Below the pieces are notes generated by a model that saw only the letters and a program-made list of their open reading frames with translations, was not told where the DNA came from and made no database searches. A stretch of DNA of 64,000 nt, from assembly GCA_046290575.1 (NCBI GenBank), contig JBKAGX010000009.1:1-64000 (forward strand), written 5' to 3'. Positions within the stretch are counted from its first letter, which is position 1. Each line of letters begins with the position of its first letter. A program made the position numbers and the translations under genes. Origin of the DNA: JANQQJ01 sp046290575. GTDB lineage: Bacteria; Pseudomonadota; Alphaproteobacteria; SMXS01. Shown piece after piece: positions 24,761-33,691 of this stretch.

Positions 24761-25381
24761 CTAGCGCACCGGGAAGTCGAAATAGGTGTCTGGATAGGGC
24801 TCGCCGCGCAGCGTAAAATGCCACCATTCCATAGGGTAGTTCTCGAACCCGTGGGCTGACATCAGATCAACCAGCATGGCCCGATTTTCCTGTGCCAGAG
24901 GGCCGATATCCGAACTGGCCGTATGGCTGCGCGGGTCGAAAAAATCGAACCGCGTGCCGAAATTCAGTTCCGTGCCCGAGGCGAGGTCAATCACCGTCAG
25001 ATCGGCCGTGCTGCCGCGGCAATGACTGGAGCGCTCGGCCAGATATCCCAGGGCAAAGAGATCAGCCTTTTCCAGATGCGGATAATAGGTGGCCTTCGAT
25101 ACCGGGTCATCGGGTTCACGGGACCAGGTCAGAAAATCCGCCACCGCACGCATCGGCCGATAGGCGTCGAACACCTTCAACGCCCGCCCATTCTGGCGCA
25201 ACGCCCGGTCAACCCGCTCCAGCGCCTCCGCGGCCTCGACCGTCATCCAGCAATGGCCCGCTTCATACCCGGCTGCGGGACGGCCCATGAAATTGTCACG
25301 GCCAAAATAGCTGACCTGCTGGACGATCCCGGGGGCAGCGTCCGCTAGGCGCACAATCTTATGGGGCCTTCGGTCGGTCAT
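24761..25381 (-). CDS. D-alanyl-D-alanine dipeptidase (VanX/DdpX, M15D)
   Basis: A 206-residue zinc dipeptidase of the VanX/DdpX family, which splits free D-Ala-D-Ala. The zinc motif SSHCRGSTADLT carries the His and Asp ligands, and EWWHF provides the catalytic Glu and third His. YFGRDNFMGRPAAGYEAGHC and VFDAYRPMRAV match the substrate groove. I use ATG 25381; a GTG at 25393 would add four residues. No vanHA-type ligase genes are near, so a role in peptidoglycan turnover or use of D-Ala is more likely than vancomycin resistance. No clear signal peptide is present. Confidence 0.92.
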   Translation of the reverse strand: MTDRRPHKIVRLADAAPGIVQQVSYFGRDNFMGRPAAGYEAGHCWMTVEAAEALERVDRALRQNGRALKVFDAYRPMRAVADFLTWSREPDDPVSKATYYPHLEKADLFALGYLAERSSHCRGSTADLTVIDLASGTELNFGTRFDFFDPRSHTASSDIGPLAQENRAMLVDLMSAHGFENYPMEWWHFTLRGEPYPDTYFDFPVR

Positions 25382-25502
25382 GCGGGCACTCACACCACAA
25401 TTTACAGTTCTTAACGTGCGTCAACGTGCCATCCAGACGATATAGGAGGTGGTGGGGGCCACAACTGATTCTTAAGCGGTCATACGATCGCGGCGAGGCC
25501 CT

Positions 25503-26861
25503 ATGTCAAAAGACTATCCCAGCTATGGCAAACTCAAACGTCCGCTCGCGCTAAAAGTCCTGTTTCGTCGGCTACCCCATGCCACCCGGATTGGCATGGT
25601 ATTGACGTTTCTGCTGCTTTCCATCCCTGTCATCTGCGCCATCGCGGTAATGTATATCGCCGACATACGCAGTGATCTCGCAGAAGTCACGGGGCGCGAG
25701 GTGCCGCTGGCAGAAGAAGCCTCGTCTGTCGCCATCGGCGGCATTGGTCAATCGGTCCTGTTCGAGCGGGCTATTCGTCAGGGCATAGACGCGCGGCGCG
25801 GTCCCGCCTACCAGGAGACCTATGAAACCACCAAGACCGCCTATTTCGGCATCACGATAGAACTGAAAGCGACTATCGCCAGTGCGAAAGCACAGGCAAA
25901 ACAGCTTGTCCTCGATACGACAAATGAGATTACCCGCGGCGAGGCGCTGTTGTTGCATGACCTGCTGCAGGAGATGGAAGAAGATGCCTCAGCATTCGAG
26001 ACCACCGCCGCGGAAGTGTTCCAACTGCTCGAAAATGGTCAGATAACAGCGGCCAAAAACCTGGCTGAGACAGCCACGCCCCGCAATCTGAAACTGCGGG
26101 CGCAGATCGAACAGATTATGGGGGACGTAAAGGGCTTCACCAGCGCAGCCGTTGCCGAAGCCGCCGCGCGGGAACGCGAAGCACTTTTGACCCTGGGCAG
26201 CGTCCTTGTGATCGTCGTCCTGGTGGGCGCGGGTGCGGGGATCTATTCCCTGCGGGCACTGGGAACAGACCTGCTGCGCCGGGAAATCCGGGAGACGCAT
26301 CTGCACCAGCGCGCCAGCGTTGATAAGCTGACCGGCCTGCCAAACCGCAGCCATTTCCGCAGCCTGACCGGAAAAGCGCTACAGAGCGCCAAACGATCTG
26401 GCGAACAGATGGCACTTCTGTTTATCGATCTGGACGGTTTCAAGCAGGTCAACGACACCCATGGCCACGCCGCTGGCGACACCGTTCTACAGGAGATCGC
26501 GCTGCGCCTGACCCGGTCGGTGCGGGAATCTGATATTGTCTGCCGCCTCGGTGGTGATGAGTTTGCCGTCAGCCTGACCGAAACGGAAACGCGTGAGGAC
26601 GCACGCATTGCAGCACGGCGAATTATCGATTTCCTGGCCGTCCCCTACTATGTCGAAGACCGCATGGTCGAGCTGGGCGCCAGCATCGGCATTGCTATGT
26701 CTGCTGAAGATGCCAACGACATCGACACGCTGCTGCGGCGCGCCGATCAGGCGATGTATGCGGCCAAGGAAAGCGGCGGCAATTCAGTTCTGATGTTCTC
26801 AGAGCTGATTGAGGATGCCGCCCATGACAGCGCCATCATCCCGTTCGCAAAAAGCAGCTAG
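25503..26861 (+). CDS. Membrane-bound diguanylate cyclase (GGDEF)
   Basis: A 452-residue signalling protein. TM1 is at about residues 30-52 and TM2 at 229-250, with a helical periplasmic sensor between them. The GGDEF domain covers about 273-440. The active site is GGDEF at 350-354, in the form LGGDEFAVSL, and the inhibitory I-site RESD is at 341-344, so cyclic di-GMP feedback is expected. DKLTGLPNR and FIDLDGFKQVND are canonical. It makes c-di-GMP, which usually favours attachment and matrix. It ends 32 nt before the convergent giant repeat protein gene; a functional link to that surface protein is only an inference. Confidence 0.93.
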   Translation: MSKDYPSYGKLKRPLALKVLFRRLPHATRIGMVLTFLLLSIPVICAIAVMYIADIRSDLAEVTGREVPLAEEASSVAIGGIGQSVLFERAIRQGIDARRGPAYQETYETTKTAYFGITIELKATIASAKAQAKQLVLDTTNEITRGEALLLHDLLQEMEEDASAFETTAAEVFQLLENGQITAAKNLAETATPRNLKLRAQIEQIMGDVKGFTSAAVAEAAAREREALLTLGSVLVIVVLVGAGAGIYSLRALGTDLLRREIRETHLHQRASVDKLTGLPNRSHFRSLTGKALQSAKRSGEQMALLFIDLDGFKQVNDTHGHAAGDTVLQEIALRLTRSVRESDIVCRLGGDEFAVSLTETETREDARIAARRIIDFLAVPYYVEDRMVELGASIGIAMSAEDANDIDTLLRRADQAMYAAKESGGNSVLMFSELIEDAAHDSAIIPFAKSS

Positions 26862-26893
26862 AGCCGTTCGAGGCCCCCGAAAGGGTGATGATC

Positions 26894-29800
26894 TTAGTTC
26901 GACCCGATGGAGTTGAAGCTGCGGTTGCCGATGGCGGTTGCACCGACCGAGTTGTTGCTGACCGAACTGCTGGTGTTCGACGCGCCGTTGATGCCGGTTA
27001 TGCCGATGCTGACGCCAACCACATCAGCCGAAACCTGGACATCGTCCAGACTCTGCTGGCTGGCGACCGCAACACTGGGCCGTTGACTGTCGATACCGGC
27101 GGTCACCGTCAAAACATTGATGGCGTCATTGCCGATGGACGACGCGGTAACGCGGTTGCCGTCGACATTCAGCGTGCTGTCACTGAACGCGTCGATGCCC
27201 GTATCCGTAATCAGGATATCCGCGGCATTGACCAGAGACAGAACCCCCGTATCAAAGGTGGTTTGCTGATTGAGGACGGAATATTCCGCGCCGGTCACGA
27301 GCAAGGGTGTCGTCGCCGCAAGATCAAGCGTGGCGGTGACCCCAGACTCTTCCTGCACCGTGGCGCCCGCCTCTACCCCCAATGTGTTGAGGGCAACTGT
27401 TGCAACGGATGTCGCTTCAACCTGATTGTTCTGAACCGAAAGCGCTGACGAGGCAGAGCCACTGTTTATGGCGTCATCACCCAGATTGATTTCTATATCC
27501 GTGTCTACCACGTCGGATAAAACGCCTGTCCCACCAATAACCTGCACATTGGCAACCTGACCCGTCGTATCGACATTGGCACCAGCGGAAATGGCAAGTT
27601 GATTGCGGCTGACAAAACCCGTCGCCTCGCCGAGGATGAGGTTGTTGTCCACCGTAATCGTATCGTTATTGACACCGGTGTCGTCCACGATGACGCCCAG
27701 ATCGACGTCAACGACGTCCAGATCGACCCCGGGAGCCCCGACCTGCACGTTGGCGACCATCAGGTCGGCATCCAACTGCATGGCTTCGTCTGACAAAAAG
27801 ACCGGAACCAACGCGCCGGTTGGGTCTGATGCCGGATCACCTTCAATATTGGCGCCGGCCGTTACGATAAGCTGGTTGGTTGCCGTGCCGCCAATGCCGG
27901 ACCCCAGGACAATGTTGTTGTCGACGGAAACCGCGGCGCTGTCTGCGCTATCCATTCTGGTAATCGTGCCGACGCTGCCGATGTCCGTGTCATCGATAAA
28001 GACGTCAACAGCGGGACCGTCGTCGGACACACCGATCGTCTGGCGCGACAGAACGATCGCGCTGGCGAAATCACCTTGCGCGCCGTCCGCAACATTCGCG
28101 CCGGCGTCAAGCAGCAGCACATTCGTCGCGCTCTGGACGATACCCTGACCCGCGATCAAATTGTTGTCGACGTTCAGCGAACCGGAATTGAACGTGTCTA
28201 CTTCGACTTCGATGTCGGTGAATTCAACCTCAATAGCGACTTCGTAAAAGTCGTCGCCTGGTCCGACACCGTCGAATTCCGGCCCTTGAATGTTGAGAAT
28301 GACGAAATCAGCCGAAAGGGCAATTTGTGGACTGGCGTCTGGGTCGACAATCAGGCCCTGCCCGTCCGACGTGCCACCAATATTGGTGCCTGTGACCGTC
28401 AGCACCTGTCCGGTCTGGTTGGATACCGCCAGCGCGATGGCCCGGTTTTCCGACGCAGACAGGGAAGAGCCGTCGATCGTGGGAACGCCACCATCATACT
28501 CGATCAGAATATCGCTGCCCTCCAGCTCTGCCTCAATCAGCGCCGAGCCATCATCAACATCACTTGCCTGCTGGAAATTGCCAACGAAGGTCGATGCATC
28601 ATTGTTGGTATCGAAGTCGATGCTGACGTTGTTGAGCGACTGGTTGCCCCGCGCTTCGGCAAGGATGTCGTTATTATCGAGCACGGCACTGCTGTTCAGC
28701 AGCCCTGCATTATCATCCCCATCGGTCGTATTATCATCCGCATCGATGGTGATGTCGGAATTCATCACATTGGCAAAGGAGTCGAAGGCGTTTATCTGGC
28801 GGGACACAGCCACAAAGGCGAAGTCGTTGACCTCCAGATCACCGCCTAATGCCGTAGCGCGGATCGCCTCAGCAAAGGGCAGCGCATCGGCATCCACCGC
28901 TTCGAAGGACGTGCCCGACACATCAAGCGTATTGACCGCGTTGTTGACGCGTGACAGCGCATTGAGCGTATTGCCCGTGTTGGTCAGGCTGGTGGTTTCA
29001 ATGAGCCCGTCCACGTCCTGGACGTCGATATCGAAATCCACCTCGTCAACAAACGCCTCGAACTCCGTAACGTTTTCGTTGTCGGCACCGTTCTGGTTGG
29101 AAAGGATGCCGCCGACCAGACCATTGGATGGGTCCGTGCCGTCTTCCGCCAGCGAAAGGTCGAAACTATTGACCGCGATGGTAACGCTGTTGGTGGCGTC
29201 ATTGCCACGCGCCAGCGACAAGGCGGTGTTGTTCTGGACAGTGAAGGCACTGCCGACGATGCCGACGCCAACGCCGGTATCGACATCAAGGTCGATGTCC
29301 GCATCCTGAATCCCGACAAAGATACCGCCGCCGTCCAGCGCCTCGAAATATTGCTCGTTCAGCAGGACAGTCTCACCCAGGGCAGCGGTGAACAGCTCAC
29401 CTGCAAAAACATCGATCGGCACAGTACCGTCATTAGTGTCGACCAAAATTTGCGTGTTGGCCGCAACATCGACGGAATTGGTTGCAAGATTGACCGTGCC
29501 TTCGGACCGCAACAGATTGTCGTTGGCCTGCGCATCGACATTGGTGATGTCCGTCAAGAGCGCAGAAATTTGAAGTTCGATATCGGCGCCGTCTTCATCC
29601 CCATCGATAAAGCCGTCGCCAAGGTCGACACCCAGCGCAACGCTGTCGCCGTTGTCGTCATCGTCCAGAACGTGCTGGGAGTTAACAAGCGCAGACGCCG
29701 CGTCCAGCGTGCCTGCATCCACGTCGATGGAGGATGTGGCCTCGTTCAACCGGCCCGTCGCGGTAATGCTGTTACCGCTGACAGAAAAACTGCTGTTGGA

Positions 29801-32152
29801 AACGCTGTCACTGACCGTACCATCAATGAAACCGCCATCGCCGACGGACAGAACGAAAGCATCACCATCAAACCCGGATTCGAGCAACACTTCAACCGCA
29901 TCCGCCTCCAGATCCTCGACGGTCTGGTCATTGACGACCGTAAAGCCACTGGTAACGAAAATGCCATAGGGATCCGTCGAATCTCTGTCGATCACGGGGC
30001 CCACCTCGCCCTGACCGCCGTCGCTGACGTTTTGACCGGTGATGCTGATGCTGTTGTTTTCGGCGAGATTAACCGTCGTCGCCGAGTTGATCCGGTTGCC
30101 GTCGACCGTGATGTCGGCATTGCTGACGGTCTCTGCCTCGACGAAGACTTCGATCAGACTGTTTTCGCCATTGTCGTCAACTTCGGAATCGAGTTCGGCA
30201 TCGTCCTCAACTGTCTGGACGTTGGCAACGCCGACGGAGGCCGAGATATTGGTCGCATCGAGCGCGATACTCGCCTCGCGCGACAGGTTGCCGATGGTCA
30301 CCGCCTCGATCAGGTTCTGATCGACGGAGAGAGACGACCCGGTAAAGCTGCTGCCCGCCGCGCCTTCCAGATTCGTCAGACCCACAACGATGCTTCCATC
30401 GGTCGCGGTTTCGACATCACCGCCGATCGTATCGACCACCTGGACATTGAGGACGCTGAAATCTGCGGTCACGTCACCTTCGAGTGTATCGCGGCGGATG
30501 ACAATGCCCGCGTCATCCGTGCCCGGGCCGGTGATGGTCGTGGCCGCGAAACTGAGCGCCGTCGTCTGATCGTTGCCGATCGCGCGCGCGGTGATCTCGT
30601 TACCATCGACAGACACCCCGCTGTTGACGACCGAATCGTCCTCGCCCGCAACATCTACAATCAGCGAGCCCTGACTGTCGGCGCGCGCCTGGCTTGTAAG
30701 ATATTGCAGCGTGTTGACGGCGGCCGTCGACGACAGGGTGGTGGCGCCCATGACCTCGATCGCGTTAGTAACCTGGTTACCACCCGCGCTGCCCGCGAAA
30801 ATATTGTTGTCGACGGTTACGTCAGACTCATTGAGGCCTTCGACATCCACCGACATGAAGAGCGGCGTGAAGCCCTCCGGCTCACCCACCGCGCCCTGCA
30901 CATCAACCGAATTGATCTGCACATTGCCGATAATCAGGTCGCCTTCGAGATCGGTTGTGTTGGGTAGGCCGAAGTCAACCTCGTTGGTTTGAGTATTGAC
31001 CGGGTTCGGCCCGTCCTGGGACACATTGTTCAGCTGCACGAGATTAGCCGCGGCATTACCCTGCGCCGAGGCCGTCATGCTGTTGTTGGTGAAGGTCAGG
31101 CTGGACCCGTCCAGATCGTCAATCGGCAGGTTATCGACGTCATCGGGCGGTAGCAAAAGCCCATCCACGCCGTTGTCGCCGGCCTGAATGATCGAATTGG
31201 AAACGATCGCGTCGTAGGGGTCGGCCGCGTTCTGGTTGAGCTGGAAGTTCGCGATCCCCGCCGAGCCGAGCAGTTCGGTATCGCCCCCGTCGGTCACGAC
31301 GACAAAATTCTGCGAATCATTGCCCGTCAACTCCGCCGACAGGCTGTTGGAATCGATCACAATCGGCGTGTCGACAATATCCAGATCGTCCGCCAGCAGG
31401 CCGATGCGCGCCCCGTCGACCTGCGCCAGCGTGTTCACCAGCCCGTCGTTCACCTGCGCGGTGCTGGCCAGATAGGATGCCGACGCCTCGATCTCGGCAT
31501 CGAGGTCCTCACCACTGGCGATACCGAACTGGATCTGGCCCTGTTCGGTGCTGTCAAAACCGCTGCCGATCTCACCGTCGACAACCACGGGAACTGGATC
31601 GGGAATGTCGAGGCCGACGCTGGCGATGCCGCTATTGCCGGTCATGGAGGCGGAAATTTCGTTGCGCGAGAGGCTAAGGCTGTCGCTGGGACCGGCGTTA
31701 TCGACATCGACCCTGACTTCCGCGCCTGTCACCACGGCGTTGATTTCGGTGCCGTTGATGTTAAAGCCGGTCACGCTCGCCAAAACGCCATTCAGCGCCG
31801 AGGGGCCGCCGGTGGACAGTGAGGTGGACGCCTCCGCGACCTGCTCGTTGCCGATCGCGGTCGATATCAGGAAATTGTCATCGACGAGCACCGTGTTACC
31901 GGAGCCGGAAATGTCGTTGCTACCCACCGCGGGGAAGCTGACGATGCTGGTAAGGACCGACGCGCCGATAACGCTTCCGTTATTTTCGTTATCGGTCGCG
32001 GCGGTGACCGCGACACCGGTGATCGTGATCGGTGTGCCCGGCGCATCAAGATCAATCAGCACATTCGGCGCCGACGACGCAGCCGCTCCAAAAGAAACAC
32101 CGGCGAATAGCGCAAATGCACTAACGCCCGACAACAGACGAGTTTTCGACAT
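26894..32152 (-). CDS. Giant secreted Asn/Asp-rich beta-repeat protein
   Basis: A 1752-residue protein starting at ATG 32152 (TTG 32155 is in frame) with AGGGG upstream. A signal peptide MSKTRLLSGVSAFALFAG ends near SFGAAASS. The rest consists of about 20 copies of a core like VDNNLILGEATGFVSRNQLA: two Asn, alternating hydrophobic and small residues, Gly-Asn, a spaced Asn, then a strand. Cores are separated by 50-90 variable residues that usually contain an N-x-Q step such as VANVQ, VLNQQ or VNSQ. I see no Lys, Cys or Trp after the signal peptide, and Asp is very frequent. Three neighbouring copies near 27640, 27910 and 28165 are most alike. There is no autotransporter barrel, RTX repeat or LPXTG; the chain ends in the last core. 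An acidic beta-solenoid or amyloid-like surface polymer is inferred. Confidence 0.85.
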   Translation of the reverse strand: MSKTRLLSGVSAFALFAGVSFGAAASSAPNVLIDLDAPGTPITITGVAVTAATDNENNGSVIGASVLTSIVSFPAVGSNDISGSGNTVLVDDNFLISTAIGNEQVAEASTSLSTGGPSALNGVLASVTGFNINGTEINAVVTGAEVRVDVDNAGPSDSLSLSRNEISASMTGNSGIASVGLDIPDPVPVVVDGEIGSGFDSTEQGQIQFGIASGEDLDAEIEASASYLASTAQVNDGLVNTLAQVDGARIGLLADDLDIVDTPIVIDSNSLSAELTGNDSQNFVVVTDGGDTELLGSAGIANFQLNQNAADPYDAIVSNSIIQAGDNGVDGLLLPPDDVDNLPIDDLDGSSLTFTNNSMTASAQGNAAANLVQLNNVSQDGPNPVNTQTNEVDFGLPNTTDLEGDLIIGNVQINSVDVQGAVGEPEGFTPLFMSVDVEGLNESDVTVDNNIFAGSAGGNQVTNAIEVMGATTLSSTAAVNTLQYLTSQARADSQGSLIVDVAGEDDSVVNSGVSVDGNEITARAIGNDQTTALSFAATTITGPGTDDAGIVIRRDTLEGDVTADFSVLNVQVVDTIGGDVETATDGSIVVGLTNLEGAAGSSFTGSSLSVDQNLIEAVTIGNLSREASIALDATNISASVGVANVQTVEDDAELDSEVDDNGENSLIEVFVEAETVSNADITVDGNRINSATTVNLAENNSISITGQNVSDGGQGEVGPVIDRDSTDPYGIFVTSGFTVVNDQTVEDLEADAVEVLLESGFDGDAFVLSVGDGGFIDGTVSDSVSNSSFSVSGNSITATGRLNEATSSIDVDAGTLDAASALVNSQHVLDDDDNGDSVALGVDLGDGFIDGDEDGADIELQISALLTDITNVDAQANDNLLRSEGTVNLATNSVDVAANTQILVDTNDGTVPIDVFAGELFTAALGETVLLNEQYFEALDGGGIFVGIQDADIDLDVDTGVGVGIVGSAFTVQNNTALSLARGNDATNSVTIAVNSFDLSLAEDGTDPSNGLVGGILSNQNGADNENVTEFEAFVDEVDFDIDVQDVDGLIETTSLTNTGNTLNALSRVNNAVNTLDVSGTSFEAVDADALPFAEAIRATALGGDLEVNDFAFVAVSRQINAFDSFANVMNSDITIDADDNTTDGDDNAGLLNSSAVLDNNDILAEARGNQSLNNVSIDFDTNNDASTFVGNFQQASDVDDGSALIEAELEGSDILIEYDGGVPTIDGSSLSASENRAIALAVSNQTGQVLTVTGTNIGGTSDGQGLIVDPDASPQIALSADFVILNIQGPEFDGVGPGDDFYEVAIEVEFTDIEVEVDTFNSGSLNVDNNLIAGQGIVQSATNVLLLDAGANVADGAQGDFASAIVLSRQTIGVSDDGPAVDVFIDDTDIGSVGTITRMDSADSAAVSVDNNIVLGSGIGGTATNQLIVTAGANIEGDPASDPTGALVPVFLSDEAMQLDADLMVANVQVGAPGVDLDVVDVDLGVIVDDTGVNNDTITVDNNLILGEATGFVSRNQLAISAGANVDTTGQVANVQVIGGTGVLSDVVDTDIEINLGDDAINSGSASSALSVQNNQVEATSVATVALNTLGVEAGATVQEESGVTATLDLAATTPLLVTGAEYSVLNQQTTFDTGVLSLVNAADILITDTGIDAFSDSTLNVDGNRVTASSIGNDAINVLTVTAGIDSQRPSVAVASQQSLDDVQVSADVVGVSIGITGINGASNTSSSVSNNSVGATAIGNRSFNSIGSN

Positions 32153-32280
32153 CAAAATTAGCCCCTGCTAGACCCCTCATGGCAATCCTACCGCATCCAA
32201 GATGAGCAGAATTAGGTTGAAGGTTAACAAACTATGCATTGCCTGGTCACGTCAAATCTCTCATTTCAAAGCGTTTTTTC

Positions 32281-32970
32281 ATGCAAGCTTCACAAATGTT
32301 AAGGCGTGATCCATTGTGGGCGGGACCAGATAGGAGGCCAGACGTGGACTATAATTTCGATCCCAGGTTGCATGACCGCGTGCGCGCCAACCTGAAGTCC
32401 TTCGACCACAGAATACATTCCGGACCCGTCACGAAAACGGCCGCGGTCGCCTTGACACTTGTCGCGGGAGACAGCGACGAGGATGGCGCCGCCATGCTGC
32501 TGACCCGCCGGACCACCAAACTGCGGAAACATGCCGGACAGTGGGCGCTGCCCGGCGGGCGGGTCGACCCCGGCGAAACCGTTTTCGAAGCCGCGCTGCG
32601 CGAGATGCGAGAGGAGATCAATCTAAGCCTCGATGAAAGCCACTATCTGGGCCGCCTGGACGATCTCACGTCACGGTCCGGCTATGCCATCACCCCCTAT
32701 GTGTTCTGGGCTGAAGATTTGTCCGGCATGGCGCCGAACCCTGACGAAGTGGCCTCGATTCACAAAATTCCCATCAAACGCTTTGCCGGCGAAAATGCGA
32801 TCCAGCATATCCCGGTAGAGGCACAGCCGCATCCGCTGCTGCGCCTGCAGCTGGGCGACCACCGTATTCACGCGCCCACAGGCGCTTTCCTGCTGCAATT
32901 ATGGGAGGTCGGCGTGCATGGCCGCGATGCCCGGGTCGATCACTATCTGCACCCTGATTTCACCAAATAG
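32281..32970 (+). CDS. Nudix hydrolase, CoA pyrophosphatase-like
   Basis: A 229-residue Nudix protein; ATG 32281 is preferred over 32239. The Nudix box is complete: GRVDPGETVFEAALREMREE with INL after it. LTRRTTKLRKHAGQWALPGG places the UPF0035-like CoA-binding pattern just before the box, which points to the NudL/NUDT7-type pyrophosphatases that cut CoA or acyl-CoA into 4'-phosphopantetheine and 3',5'-ADP. This fits the acyl-CoA genes downstream, but other nucleotide substrates are possible. Confidence 0.85.
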   Translation: MQASQMLRRDPLWAGPDRRPDVDYNFDPRLHDRVRANLKSFDHRIHSGPVTKTAAVALTLVAGDSDEDGAAMLLTRRTTKLRKHAGQWALPGGRVDPGETVFEAALREMREEINLSLDESHYLGRLDDLTSRSGYAITPYVFWAEDLSGMAPNPDEVASIHKIPIKRFAGENAIQHIPVEAQPHPLLRLQLGDHRIHAPTGAFLLQLWEVGVHGRDARVDHYLHPDFTK

Positions 32971-33098
32971 CGCCGATCGACCAATAAAATTTGAAACTAC
33001 TTTCAATCAATCAAGTAAAATTGACGCATACAGGCCAAAGTCCGTATGTTTTTTAAACTTCAACTATTCAGCCCAGACTTAAATGGGGGGCGGAACGC

Positions 33099-33626
33099 AT
33101 GAGAAACAACGAGTCACTATTACAGGGCGAATACAACAAGGGCCCGCACCATGTTGAAAAAGACCGCCTGCTGGTCGAGATGGAGCTGTCCTCATCGACC
33201 ATCCTGTTCGGCTGGTTGTTCGCCCATCGTGGCGCGCGGCTTTCCGATGCTCTGAACGATGACCGCAACTTCATCCCGTTCGAGCAGATCGATGGTGAAG
33301 GCGTTATCATTTCCAAGTCCAGCATCACGCGGATCGTTGAAATCTGCAATGTATCGGCCATTCTTACCGACAGTGATCCATACCGGATCCTCGGCGTCCG
33401 GCGGTCTCAGGACATGGATCATATTCGCAGGCACTATCACGACCTCCTGTCGCGCTGCCATCCTGACAAATATGAAGCGCGCGACCCCTCAGAGAGTTTT
33501 CTGGAAACTCTACGCGCTGTAACACAGGCACTGGTCGAGAGCTTCAACACCATCCGCAACGATCGGCAGTCCGGCGACACCGCCCCAAAGGCGCCCGCCG
33601 AAGAAAGCGGCGCGGCGCACCCGTAA
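33099..33626 (+). CDS. J-domain protein with N-terminal extra domain
   Basis: A 175-residue protein. Residues about 20-90 form a small domain (EMELSSSTILFGWLFAHRGA, RLSDALNDDRNFIPFEQ, VIISKSSITRIVEI), similar in feel to the DUF6812 type. A J-domain follows at 95-160 with DPYRILGVRRSQDMDHIRRH and the HPD motif in RCHPDKYE. J-domains stimulate DnaK ATPase. The N-terminal module probably targets one client or membrane site. A start with AATGGGGGGCGGAACGC before the ATG is convincing. The C-terminal tail is disordered. No dnaK is in the window. Confidence 0.8.
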   Translation: MRNNESLLQGEYNKGPHHVEKDRLLVEMELSSSTILFGWLFAHRGARLSDALNDDRNFIPFEQIDGEGVIISKSSITRIVEICNVSAILTDSDPYRILGVRRSQDMDHIRRHYHDLLSRCHPDKYEARDPSESFLETLRAVTQALVESFNTIRNDRQSGDTAPKAPAEESGAAHP

Positions 33627-33691
33627 CGCCGAGTTTCCCTGCAGCTTTTGACACGCTAAGTTGAAGAACGGCTTTATCGGAGGGGGATACG

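Noticed and set aside
24761..25381. Vancomycin resistance cluster
   Set aside because: Only a VanX-like enzyme is present; no vanH, vanA or vanRS genes are nearby.
28290..29309. 339-residue Ser-rich + strand frame in the giant gene
   Set aside because: Same reason: long antisense frames arise because Asp/Asn codons read backwards give few stops.
29351..30967. 538-residue open frame on the + strand inside the giant gene
   Set aside because: It is antisense to the repeat gene. Its sequence is rich in Arg and Asp with no domain, and repeated wording comes from the repeats on the other strand. The giant frame has a signal peptide and ordered repeats.
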